Positions 24,352 through 32,524 of a stretch of DNA of 34,257 nucleotides are shown here, piece by piece (within the stretch, counting starts at the first letter, position 1; each line of letters starts with the position of its first letter). The stretch lies in assembly GCA_027621295.1 (NCBI GenBank), contig JAQCBR010000037.1, positions 1-34,257 on the forward strand. Reading direction: 5' to 3'. Below the pieces are notes generated by a model. The model made no database searches and was not told the DNA's origin. It saw only the letters and a program-made list of their open reading frames with translations. A program made the position numbers and the translations under genes. The stretch comes from Planctomycetota bacterium. GTDB taxonomy: Bacteria; Planctomycetota; UBA1135; UBA2386.

Positions 24352-24813
24352 GTGGTCGAGTCCCCCGAGTTCACGCTGCTCTACGACAGCGAGTGCCCGT
24401 TCTGCCGGCGTGAGGTCGAGTGGCTGAAGCGCCGCGACCGCCGCGATCGACTCGCCGTCGTGGACATCGCCGCCCCCGACTTCGACCCGGCCAGATTCGG
24501 GCTCACGCCTGCGCAGGTGGTCGCCGAGCTGCACGGCGTGCTGCCGGACGGGAGCGTGACGCGCGGCATGGAGTCGATGCGCCGCGCTTGGGCGGCCGTC
24601 GGGCTCGGCGCGCTGATGGCCCCGACGGGATGGCCCGTGCTGCGGATATTCTGCGATCTCGGCTACCGGGTGTTCGCGAGGTACCGCGTGCCGATGGGCC
24701 GGCTGTTCGGGCGATCCTGCGCGAATCAGCGCTGTGCGGTCCCGGGCGCCTCTCCGGGCTCGTCCGGCGTGGCAGGGTCTTCCGCATCGGCACCGCGCAG
24801 TCGCTCGACCTGA
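24352..24813 (+). CDS. DCC-family (DUF393) thiol-disulfide-type protein
   Basis: The 153-aa protein starts FTLLYDSECPFCRREVEWL, the DxxCxxC hallmark of the DCC/DUF393 family, a thioredoxin-like fold predicted to act on disulfides. VVDIAAPDFD, GVLPDGSVTRGMESMRRAW and LGYRVFARYRVPMGRLFG match the rest of the family. GTG 24352 places the motif at the N-terminus, as usual. After the core (about residue 120) roughly 30 Ser/Ala/Pro-rich residues with a CANQRC segment run on into the 3' end of the convergent gene, giving an 88-bp overlap (24726-24813). Confidence 0.78.
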   Translation: MVESPEFTLLYDSECPFCRREVEWLKRRDRRDRLAVVDIAAPDFDPARFGLTPAQVVAELHGVLPDGSVTRGMESMRRAWAAVGLGALMAPTGWPVLRIFCDLGYRVFARYRVPMGRLFGRSCANQRCAVPGASPGSSGVAGSSASAPRSRST

Positions 24814-26966
24814 CCGGTCGCACCGTCGATCCGCACGCGATCGCCCGTGCGGAGCATCGCGAGCGCGCCGCTCACGTTGGTCACCGCGGGAAGTCCGACC
24901 TCGCGCACCAGGATCGAGCCGTGGGAGAGCTCCCCACCGATCTCGACCACGAGGCCGCCGACCGTCGTCAGGATCGGGACCCAACCGATGTCGATCGCGG
25001 GCGCGACGAGGACGACGCGCGATGGCTCGACGCCGTCCGGTAGCAGCTCCGTCGGTTCGCCGAGGACGACCACCTCCCCTTCGAAGGCTCCGCGGGTCAG
25101 CCCGAGCCCTCGCAGGCGGCGCGAGGCAGTCCCTGGAGGCCCCTCGTCGACGGGCTCGATCGGACTCCGTCTGCGGAACACGTCCATCAGGCGGAGTGCT
25201 CGCACCTCTTCGCGCGCAGCCACGCCTTCGGCGATGCGCGCCGCCCCCAGACCCTGACCGCTCTCCAGGTCCCGCCAGACCGAGATGTCGACCGACCAGA
25301 TCGAGGATCCATCCTCGATGCGGCCGAGTTCGACGAGCCGCTGGGCCCGGAGCAGAGCCGCCTCGCGTAGCCGCGCGAACGCACGCATCGCTCCGTCGCG
25401 CAGCCGTTCGCGCGCCGCCAGCGGCCCGCGGGCGACCCACCAGAGCGGGCGTGTGCAGTAGCTCGAGAGCGTCGGACGCGGGCGAGCACCGCGTGGGCCG
25501 GGCGGTGTCGCCAGCGCCCTGAGGACCGGGGTCGGGTCCTCGGAGAAGCGTGGCCGCGCCACGTCGCTCTCGAACACTCCTCGGTGCCCCCAACGGCTGA
25601 TCCACGCGGCCAGTGCCGCCACCCCCCGATCCGAGCGTGGCTGGAACCCTGCCGCACATGCTTCGCGGTCATCCGCAGTGAGGGCAGGCCGGACGTCCTC
25701 GAGTTCCTCCCACATGCGGGTCGTCACCGTCCGGTGTGACGCTCCGTGGACCTCGATCGTGCCGAGACGACGCAGGAGCGCCAGCGGACCCGACATCGCC
25801 GCGGTGAGCGCGAACATCGCGTGCACCAGGTCGACGTAGACCGAGGCCAGGGCATCGCCGATCGCGGTGAGTTCCGGCTCCGGCCCGAGCGCGGCGAGGA
25901 TGGCCTCGAAGCGACGCTCGGCCGCGCGCGCGGCCCGCTCGGCACCACGCTGCGAGCGCAGCAGGCGGAGCAGCGTCGGCGCACGCCGCAGCGCCCGCCC
26001 CCAGCGGAGGGGCTGCGGCTGCGGCCCCGTCCCCGGACCGCCGCCGATCGAGTCCGTGACGAGCCGCGTCGGGAGCCCCAGGATGCGGACGGTGTCGACG
26101 AGCAGCCCCAGGTTGATCCTCGGCCGCCCGCAGAACACCTCGAGGAACAGCCGCCCCTTCGGGAGATCCGGGTCGTGCCGGCGGTACCACCCGTAGAGCT
26201 CGGGCGCGGCGTGTGCGAGCACCGAGGTCATCGCCTCCGATGGGAGTTCTGGCAGGATCTCCCGATGGTTCGCAACCGTGAACCACTCGTCGCGGACCGG
26301 GGCCGCGGTCACGGGACGGACCTGGACGAGGTAGACCCGCCGCCCGTCGTCCGCCCACTCGACGTCGAGGTCGGTGTGCCCGAACACCCTGCGAACACCT
26401 CGCAGCAGGATCTGTAGGCGACGCTGCGCGGGGTCGACGGAGCGAGGCCCGCCCCAGAGATCCTCCGGACGCAGCTTCGGGAGTTCCCAGGATCGCCCCA
26501 CCTCACGCCCGGAGAGCAGCCGATCGCTCAAGCCCTCGACCCACTCCACGAGATCGTCCTCGTGGTCGGACTCGGTGAAGGCTACGCCCGCCACACGGGC
26601 ATCCACCTGCCGCTGCACCAGCACGTCGAGCCTCCCGACCGCGCGCGCCCCGGCGCTGGCACGAACCCGTTCGATCGCCGCAGACATTGCCGTGGCGTCG
26701 CGGGCGTCCACGTCGAGCACGGAGTCGAAGGCTCCAGCCTGGGACGCCGCCGGTCCGTCTTCGACCGCGAACGCGGAGCGCACGACGACGCAGGGACAGC
26801 CCTGGAGGGCGCGGACGAGGGAGACCGCTGCGTCGGCGGCGTCCGTGCCCTGCTCGACGACCCAGCCAGCCGGCACGGGCAGACCAGCCCGCATGGCCCT
26901 GTCCAACCAGCCGGCCTTCGTGCCGCCCCCAGCCGGGAGACGGCCCTCGCCGAGCCGGTGGATCAG
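24726..26966 (-). CDS. PEP-synthase/rifampin-phosphotransferase-like protein (ATP-grasp plus swivelling His domain)
   Basis: About 746 aa. The N-terminal PPDK/PEP-synthase ATP-grasp has GGGTKAGWLDRA, GLPVPAGWVV, CVVVRSAFAVEDG and VYLVQVRPVT. A long helical middle follows (about residues 245-610). The C-terminal phosphohistidine domain has GGELSHGSILVREVGLPAV, with catalytic His near residue 682. The PEP-binding barrel of PEP synthase is absent, so domain order equals that of rifampin phosphotransferase. Such enzymes split ATP and pass a phosphate through the His to a substrate; the substrate here is unknown. The start is unusual: no ATG/GTG/TTG precedes the conserved GTKA block nearby, but CTG 26966 overlaps the upstream stop as CTGA after a G-rich stretch. 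ATG 26894 would delete the GTKA motif. Confidence 0.82.
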   Translation of the reverse strand: MIHRLGEGRLPAGGGTKAGWLDRAMRAGLPVPAGWVVEQGTDAADAAVSLVRALQGCPCVVVRSAFAVEDGPAASQAGAFDSVLDVDARDATAMSAAIERVRASAGARAVGRLDVLVQRQVDARVAGVAFTESDHEDDLVEWVEGLSDRLLSGREVGRSWELPKLRPEDLWGGPRSVDPAQRRLQILLRGVRRVFGHTDLDVEWADDGRRVYLVQVRPVTAAPVRDEWFTVANHREILPELPSEAMTSVLAHAAPELYGWYRRHDPDLPKGRLFLEVFCGRPRINLGLLVDTVRILGLPTRLVTDSIGGGPGTGPQPQPLRWGRALRRAPTLLRLLRSQRGAERAARAAERRFEAILAALGPEPELTAIGDALASVYVDLVHAMFALTAAMSGPLALLRRLGTIEVHGASHRTVTTRMWEELEDVRPALTADDREACAAGFQPRSDRGVAALAAWISRWGHRGVFESDVARPRFSEDPTPVLRALATPPGPRGARPRPTLSSYCTRPLWWVARGPLAARERLRDGAMRAFARLREAALLRAQRLVELGRIEDGSSIWSVDISVWRDLESGQGLGAARIAEGVAAREEVRALRLMDVFRRRSPIEPVDEGPPGTASRRLRGLGLTRGAFEGEVVVLGEPTELLPDGVEPSRVVLVAPAIDIGWVPILTTVGGLVVEIGGELSHGSILVREVGLPAVTNVSGALAMLRTGDRVRIDGATGQVERLRGADAEDPATPDEPGEAPGTAQR

Positions 26967-27760
26967 CCTGCCCCCGATACGGGCTTCGGTTCGCGGAGGA
27001 GGTCGCGCACCGCCTCCGAGACCACCGCGGCGTACGACTCCGGAGTCTCGAGCATCGGGAAGTGCCCCCAACCTTCGACGGTGCGTAGCGACGCGAGCGG
27101 AAGGGGAACGCGGAACGCCTCGGCCTGCGACGGCGCGAGCACCCGTTCTTCGAGCCCCCAGAGGAGGACTGCGGGCACGCGCACCGGCTCCAGACTCTCG
27201 AACCACCGCGCGGTGATGAGATCGAAGACGTGCCCGAACGCCGAGCAGCGTCGGTAGTCGCCGAAGAACCCGGTCTCGATCGCAGCCGGAATCGTGGTCG
27301 GATCGACGAAGAGACGGCGCCGCAGCCACGGTCGCGACAGGCGGGAAGTCAGGACGGTCCGGGCGAGGCGCCGCACCAACCGCGGGCGCATCAGCTTCGG
27401 GAAACGCCGCTGGTCCAGGTGAGCACCGACCGGCGCGTGCAGCACGATCCCGTCGGCGAGGTCGGGGCTCAGCTGGAGCGCGGCCAGCGCGAAGGCACCA
27501 CCGATGCCATGGCCGAGCAGGACCCGAGGTCGATCGCAGGCCTCGACGAACCGGATGACCTCCCGGGCGTAGTCCTCCATCTGCAGATGGGAGACGGCCT
27601 CACCTCCCCTGGCACCGAACCCCGGCAGCTCCGGGACCTCGACGCGCAGCCCTTCGGGCCAGTGCGACGCGACCCTCGCGAAGCGAGCGGCGCCGCCGCC
27701 GTTGCCGTGGAGGGCGACCAGCGTGCACGGCTTCACGGACGTCGACGCAGTCGTGGTCAC
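26963..27760 (-). CDS. Alpha/beta-hydrolase-fold protein lacking the nucleophile serine
   Basis: The 265-aa protein has the alpha/beta-hydrolase layout: oxyanion loop [19 protein letters not shown], nucleophile elbow [25 protein letters not shown] and [13 protein letters not shown] with the catalytic His. In the elbow the G-H-S-x-G-G consensus reads G-H-G-I-G-G, so Ser is Gly; the acid position also reads Glu instead of Asp. It is probably not a serine hydrolase, and may be a binding or pseudo-enzyme. GTG 27760 is chosen since the fold begins about 12 residues later and the upstream frame is Arg-rich. Its stop overlaps the presumed CTG start of the downstream RPH-like gene, so both are likely translated together. 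It is divergent from sodB across 194 bp. Confidence 0.83.
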   Translation of the reverse strand: MTTTASTSVKPCTLVALHGNGGGAARFARVASHWPEGLRVEVPELPGFGARGGEAVSHLQMEDYAREVIRFVEACDRPRVLLGHGIGGAFALAALQLSPDLADGIVLHAPVGAHLDQRRFPKLMRPRLVRRLARTVLTSRLSRPWLRRRLFVDPTTIPAAIETGFFGDYRRCSAFGHVFDLITARWFESLEPVRVPAVLLWGLEERVLAPSQAEAFRVPLPLASLRTVEGWGHFPMLETPESYAAVVSEAVRDLLREPKPVSGAG

Positions 27761-27954
27761 CCGGGGCGTTTCGGCTGGGCTGCGGGGCCGGATGCGTCGC
27801 GCGCGGCCGTGCGCGAGGGCCCGGAATTTTGCGGGCTGGATGCTCGGACTCTTTGCGATCCCGGGGCCCACGTCCCATCTTGATCGCCTGCGCGCGGCGC
27901 TTCGGTGCGTCGCTGGAACGACCCGTCGACCCCCGATACCACGAGACAATCGAG

Positions 27955-28533
27955 ATGGCCTTCACCCTGCCCGAACTGCCGTACGCGAAGGACGCGCTGG
28001 CTCCCCACATCTCCGCCGAAACCCTCGAGTTCCATCACGGCAAGCACCACAACGCCTACGTGACGAACCTGAACAAGCTGATCGAAGGCACCGAGTTCGC
28101 GGACATGAGCCTCGAGGACATCGTCCGGAAGTCGTCGGGCGGCATGTTCAACAACGCGGCCCAGGTGTGGAACCACACGTTCTACTGGCACTCGATGGCC
28201 CCCGGAGCCGGCGGCGCCCCGACCGGCGCGATCGCCGACGCGATCGACGCCCAGTGGGGCTCGTTCGACGCGTTCAAGGCCGAGTTCACCCAGTGCGCGG
28301 CGACGACGTTCGGTTCCGGCTGGGCTTGGCTGGTCAAGAACGCCGATGGCAAACTCGCGATCGAATCGACCTCGAACGCCGGCACGCCGCTGACCGACCC
28401 GAGCAAGAAGCCGATCCTGACCTGCGACGTCTGGGAACACGCCTACTACGTCGACTACCGGAACGCCCGCCCGAGCTATCTCGAGCACTGGTGGTCGCTG
28501 GTCAACTGGGACTTCGCGAACGCGAACCTGTGA
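27955..28533 (+). CDS. sodB: Iron superoxide dismutase
   Basis: SodB dismutates superoxide to oxygen and hydrogen peroxide in the cytoplasm. The 192-aa protein has the metal ligands in [17 protein letters not shown] and [13 protein letters not shown]. Gln in NNAAQVWNH marks the Fe rather than Mn type. The N-terminus ([19 protein letters not shown]) and the stretch [18 protein letters not shown] are very close to E. coli SodB as I recall it. ATG 27955 is the family start; no strong Shine-Dalgarno is present. It stands alone, divergent from the hydrolase gene and convergent with the PpiD-like gene, with a long hairpin behind it. Confidence 0.96.
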   Translation: MAFTLPELPYAKDALAPHISAETLEFHHGKHHNAYVTNLNKLIEGTEFADMSLEDIVRKSSGGMFNNAAQVWNHTFYWHSMAPGAGGAPTGAIADAIDAQWGSFDAFKAEFTQCAATTFGSGWAWLVKNADGKLAIESTSNAGTPLTDPSKKPILTCDVWEHAYYVDYRNARPSYLEHWWSLVNWDFANANL

Positions 28534-28596
28534 GGGCACCTGCCACCCCGATGCAGGGGAGCACGCGGCCGCCCGGCTGACGACCGGCCGGAGCCG

Positions 28597-28655
28597 CGCG
28601 GTGGAATGGATGGGCCGCGCCCTGATCCTGAACCGGCCCATCCATCCGCACCGCG
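28597..28655. terminator. Long intergenic hairpin between sodB and the PpiD-like gene
   Basis: ATGGATGGGCCG (28606-28617) pairs perfectly with 28634-28645. An outer stem of about nine pairs (28597-28604 with 28647-28655, one mismatch and one bulge) extends it, giving roughly 20 pairs around a 16-nt loop. It lies between the stops of convergent genes (28533 and 28766). There is no U-tract, but position and strength suggest a bidirectional terminator or a 3' stabiliser. Confidence 0.5.
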
Positions 28656-28765
28656 GTGCGTGACGGCGCGGTCGGGAGCGTGCCAGCTCGCTCACGCTCG
28701 ATGGCGATCGAGGCGGGCTGGTCGAACCGTTCCGGCTCGAGCCTGGCCCGCCGATCCGCCGACGC

Positions 28766-31045
28766 TCACTTGCCCTCGGCGACGGCTTCCGAGGGAGCCT
28801 GCCAGCCGTAGCGCTGCTTGATCGCGTCGAGGGTGAACGACTGGCCGACCGCGGTCACGCGGCGGAGGCCCGCCTCGGCCGCGCGCGCCTGGAGCAGCTG
28901 GCGCCGGGTGATCGAAGACAGGTCGCCCTTCTGGACGTCGGTGATGACTGCGAGGTGGCGCGAGCGGCCGGTGAAGTCCTGCAGCAGGTCCGTCGCCTCG
29001 CCCTTGTCCAGGTTCGACGTGTCGCCGCTCCAGAAGACATACCGGATCGGCTTGGGGAAGCTCTCGCGCGGCGCCCCCGTGCGGGAGAGGTCGCGCTTGT
29101 AGGGACCGAAGCTCGCGATCGTGAAGCCGTTCGCCTGGGCCGCCTCGGCGAGCACCTCGCCATACTTGCCCTTCGCGATGTCCGCGGTCTCGTCGTCGGA
29201 GGTCTTCTTCTCTTCCTCGGTGATCTCCGTGCGCTTGGCATCGGCTCCCGCGAGATCGGCCTCGAGCTTCGCGACGCGGTCCGCAGCGGCCTTGTAGACG
29301 CGACGGTTGGGGTCGCTGCCGCCGAGTGCCTCGAGCGTCTTCCGCGCCTCTTCGAGGTTGGCCTCGACTCCGGCGCGCCACTCGTTGGATCGCTCCTCGA
29401 CGCGCTCGTCACGCGCGGTCTCGACCTTGGCGACCTCCTCGGTCGCCTTCGCGAGCGCGAGATCCTTGATCGCCTTCTCGAACGCATCGGAGCGCTCCTG
29501 GGCGAGGTCCTCGGCGCGCTTCTTGAAGTAGTCGGCGCGGACCTTGTCGCGGATCTCCTCGAGCGGACGGACGGGACTCAGATCCGCATCGACGAGCCGC
29601 GTGTGGAACACCGCGGACGGCGAACGCTGGACCTGCGTCGACAGCGGCTGGGCTTCGGTGACGGTGATCACGCCCTTCCAGGGCGCGATCGGCGCGAGCT
29701 CGCCGATCTTCGCTGCGGACAGGAGCCCCTCGCCGGTGTCGAGCACGCCGACGCCAGCACGTCCGGCAGCGAACTCCTCGAACGCGGCCTTCGCGTCGAA
29801 CGCCTTGCGGGTCGCGGCGAGAGCCTCTTCGGCCGCCGTGACCGCCGCCGTCGCGGCGGTGAGAGCCTCGTCGGCAGCGGCGAGCGCGGCCTTCTCCTCT
29901 TCGGTCGCGTCCGCGGCCTCGCCACGCTCGGCAGCCGTGTCACGCTCCTTCTGCTTCTCCTCGACTGCGACCTGGGCCGCTTCGATGGCCTCGTTGTTCG
30001 GGACCTGGGCCTCGCGGAAGCGTTCTCCGACCTGATCCCAGAGCTTGCGGAGCACGGACTCGGCGGAGAGCCGCTTGCGGATCGACGCCTTCAGCTCGTC
30101 GTCGAGGGGCAGATACTGGTCCTCCTGCCCGTCCTGGTCGGCCGCATCCTCGTCGGCGTCGGTCGGCTCCTCGTCCTGCTTCTTCTCGCCGTCTTCCTTC
30201 TCGGCCTTCGGCTTGAGGAACAGCGAAGCGCGGTTCATCACGTAGAAGTTGTCGACCTCGTCGTCGCTGAACTCCTTCTCGCCGACTTCCGCGGCGAACG
30301 CCGCCGGATCGAACGTCGCGAGATCGGCGTAGGCGAGCTGCAGGCGGTAGAGGGGATCACCGAGGTAGCCGCGGGAACGACGGTCGAAGTCCTCGAGGTC
30401 CGCGACCCAGGTGTTCAGCGTCTCGTCCGAGACATCTTCCTTCTCGAGCTCGGCCTGCAGCGCTTCCTCGTCGAGGGTTGCGATGTCGAGCATCAGGAAC
30501 TCCTGGTCCCGCACCAGCTGCTCGACGAGCGACGCGTCGGTCACGTCAGCCGCGAGCGACTGGAGCCGCAGGAAGGTCCCCATGCGGAGGGACTCGCCGA
30601 CCAGCTTCTGGAGCTCACCGACCGACGTCAGTCGCGCGATGCGCGCGAGGTCGATCGCGGACTCGGCGGCCGGCACGATGTCGACGGCCTGCTGGATCGC
30701 ACGCTCCACCTCGTCCTCGGAGATCTCGATCCCGTAGTGGATCGCCAGCCGCCGGACCGCGGCGTAGATCTCGCGGCGGTTCGTGTCTTCGTCCTCCGGG
30801 ACGAAGTTGGGCATGACGATCGTCGGCAGGAACCGCTGCAGCATGGCGACCTGCGATCCAACACCGAGGTCCTCCACCGTCACGTCGACGACCTCGTCGC
30901 CGATCCGCATCGTGGGATTCGGGAGCTGCTTGCGGAACAGGCTGTCGAAGAAGCCCAGGATCGGCGCAGAGATCGAGAACGACACCAGGGCGAAGATGCC
31001 CGCGGTGTAGAGGATCACGCGCTGGTACTTGCGGAAGAAGTCCAT
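28766..31045 (-). CDS. PpiD/SurA-N-like membrane-anchored chaperone with long coiled coils
   Basis: The 759-aa protein has a cytoplasmic N-terminus (MDFFRKYQR), one membrane helix (VILYTAGIFALVSFSISAPI, about residues 10-29) and a large periplasmic part. The start resembles PpiD: RIGDEVV followed by a SurA_N-like helical module (REIYAAVRRLAIHYGIEISEDEVERAI). An acidic linker (about residues 278-310) and two Ala/Glu/Lys-rich coiled-coil stretches (about 355-425 and 520-640) follow. I cannot find a parvulin domain motif, so isomerase activity is doubtful. It probably helps secreted or outer-membrane proteins fold. ATG 31045 directly precedes the anchor. It converges on sodB; the Trm112-like gene lies 242 bp upstream. 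Confidence 0.75.
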   Translation of the reverse strand: MDFFRKYQRVILYTAGIFALVSFSISAPILGFFDSLFRKQLPNPTMRIGDEVVDVTVEDLGVGSQVAMLQRFLPTIVMPNFVPEDEDTNRREIYAAVRRLAIHYGIEISEDEVERAIQQAVDIVPAAESAIDLARIARLTSVGELQKLVGESLRMGTFLRLQSLAADVTDASLVEQLVRDQEFLMLDIATLDEEALQAELEKEDVSDETLNTWVADLEDFDRRSRGYLGDPLYRLQLAYADLATFDPAAFAAEVGEKEFSDDEVDNFYVMNRASLFLKPKAEKEDGEKKQDEEPTDADEDAADQDGQEDQYLPLDDELKASIRKRLSAESVLRKLWDQVGERFREAQVPNNEAIEAAQVAVEEKQKERDTAAERGEAADATEEEKAALAAADEALTAATAAVTAAEEALAATRKAFDAKAAFEEFAAGRAGVGVLDTGEGLLSAAKIGELAPIAPWKGVITVTEAQPLSTQVQRSPSAVFHTRLVDADLSPVRPLEEIRDKVRADYFKKRAEDLAQERSDAFEKAIKDLALAKATEEVAKVETARDERVEERSNEWRAGVEANLEEARKTLEALGGSDPNRRVYKAAADRVAKLEADLAGADAKRTEITEEEKKTSDDETADIAKGKYGEVLAEAAQANGFTIASFGPYKRDLSRTGAPRESFPKPIRYVFWSGDTSNLDKGEATDLLQDFTGRSRHLAVITDVQKGDLSSITRRQLLQARAAEAGLRRVTAVGQSFTLDAIKQRYGWQAPSEAVAEGK

Positions 31046-31287
31046 CTGGTTGGCCGTGCGGCCCGCGCGCCTTCCAGGCTGCGGACCACCGACGGAAGCT
31101 AGGGAAGGCAGAACAACTTAGCGAAAAACCGGGACCGATCGAGAGCGATGCCGGCCCGGCGCGAGGACACGAACGGTTCGAACGTGCCGTGACTCCGGAG
31201 CACCACTGCGCCCCGGACGAGCGAGGCGGGCGTCTCTCCTCTATCGAAGCCCGAGCCCCCCGCTCTTCAGCCCTGTCCCGGGCCCGA

Positions 31288-31548
31288 TCAGGGCTCGTCG
31301 GACAGCCGGACGACTTCGTCCGCGAGCAGGAGTGGGATGCCGTCCACGACGGGGTAGACGAAGGCCTGATCCAGCGGCCGCAGCGCAGCTTCGAGCGGCG
31401 TCTCGAGCGCCTCGCCGGCGGCGTTCTGGAGGCGCCCCGACCCGATCCTGCGGTTGAGGTCCGCAAGGTCTTCGGCGCCGAGGAGCTCGAGCGGCCGCCC
31501 TGTCTCGGGGCAGCGCAGCTTCTTGTGGAAGTCGGGGTCGAGGGTCAT
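31288..31548 (-). CDS. Trm112/YcaR-family small protein
   Basis: The 86-aa protein reads LDPDFHKKLRCPETGRPLELL at its start and FVYPVVDGIPLLLADEVVRL at its end, both hallmarks of the Trm112-like family. Eukaryotic and archaeal Trm112 activates several methyltransferases; bacterial members are small, often with one CxxC replaced by CPxTG as here. A middle loop (about residues 25-60) is longer than in E. coli YcaR (60 aa). ATG 31548 is chosen because homologous sequence begins there; extension to the frame start would run into the tRNA gene. It lies 29 bp after tRNA-Lys on the same strand. Confidence 0.85.
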   Translation of the reverse strand: MTLDPDFHKKLRCPETGRPLELLGAEDLADLNRRIGSGRLQNAAGEALETPLEAALRPLDQAFVYPVVDGIPLLLADEVVRLSDEP

Positions 31549-31577
31549 CGGAACGAAAGGAGGCGACAGGATGGGAC

Positions 31578-31650
31578 TGAGGGCGCCAGGACTCGAACCT
31601 GGGACCATCGGATTAAAAATCCGGTGCTCTACCGACTGAGCTACGCCCCC
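31578..31650 (-). tRNA. tRNA-Lys (anticodon UUU)
   Basis: The minus strand from 31650 to 31578 folds as a 73-nt cloverleaf. The acceptor stem pairs GGGGGCG with CGCCCTC (one G-U pair), the D arm contains TAGCTCAGTCGGTAGAGC, the anticodon loop is TTTTTAA with TTT at 34-36, and the T arm reads GGTTCGAGTCC. The discriminator base is A. The 3' CCA is not encoded (GTC follows), so it must be added by CCA transferase. Confidence 0.97.
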
Positions 31651-31680
31651 ACGTCGGGTCGGACCGAGCGACGCGATGCG

Positions 31681-32247
31681 TCAGTCGGTCATGACCTCCT
31701 TGGTCTTGTTGGCGAGGACCTCGTCGATCCGCTTCTCGTAGTCCTTGAGGCTCTCCTGCACGGCATCCTTGAGCTCGCGCAGGAAGTCCTCGGTGGTCTC
31801 GTGTGCCGCGAACGCCTGATCACCGGCCTTGTTCGCATCACGGCGCTCGTTGCGCAGCGCGACGCGGGACTGCTCGGCGTACTCCTTGACCTTGGCGACC
31901 AGCTTCTTGCGCTGCTCCTCGGACAGGGGCGGCATCGTCAGCCGGATCAGCTTGCCGTCGTTCGAAGGGGTCAGCCCGATGTCGGACATCAGGATCGCCT
32001 TCTCGATGTCCTTGAGGATCGACACGTCGAACGGCTTGACCGCCAGCTGCCGCGGCTCCGGCACCGAGATGTGGGCCAGCTGGTTGAGAGGCGTCGACGT
32101 GCCGTAGGCCGCCACGCGCAGGTTGTCGATCAGCGCCGGGGAAGCGCGTCCGGTCCGGATACCCGAGAGGACCTCGCGCAGGTGCTGGAGCGACTTGTCC
32201 GCGCGCTCGTTGAAGTCCTCGAGGATCAGCTGCGTCGTGTCATCCAT
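31681..32247 (-). CDS. frr: Ribosome recycling factor
   Basis: RRF, with EF-G and IF3, splits post-termination ribosomes. The 188-aa protein matches the family over its length: LREVLSGIRTGRASPALID, YGTSTPLNQLAHISVPEPR, IEKAILMSDIGLTPSNDGKLIR, MPPLSEEQRKKLVAKVKEYAE and VALRNERRDAN. ATG 32247 is the usual start. It stands last in the order rpsB-tsf-pyrH-frr, on the same strand, but 277 bp separate it from pyrH, so it may have its own promoter. tRNA-Lys follows 30 bp downstream. Confidence 0.97.
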   Translation of the reverse strand: MDDTTQLILEDFNERADKSLQHLREVLSGIRTGRASPALIDNLRVAAYGTSTPLNQLAHISVPEPRQLAVKPFDVSILKDIEKAILMSDIGLTPSNDGKLIRLTMPPLSEEQRKKLVAKVKEYAEQSRVALRNERRDANKAGDQAFAAHETTEDFLRELKDAVQESLKDYEKRIDEVLANKTKEVMTD

Positions 32248-32524
32248 CGTTCGCGTCTCGTCTCGCTCGTGGGTTGGGTCGACCGGTCTACCCGCCGGAC
32301 CAGGGACCGCCCCCGCACTGCGGTCGAGGCGGGCGCGCCATGATCGACGGAGACCCGACCCGGGTTCCAGTCTCTAACCTCGGACGTCGTGCGCACCGAC
32401 CGGGTCACGGGCTGCGGATGGCTCGACCTGGCGGCGACCCGTCGCATCCGGGACTCTGCCGGCTGCACGCCCCGGGCGGCCGACCCGGGCGCAGCGGTCG
32501 AAGACCGGCTCGGCCCGCAACGTT

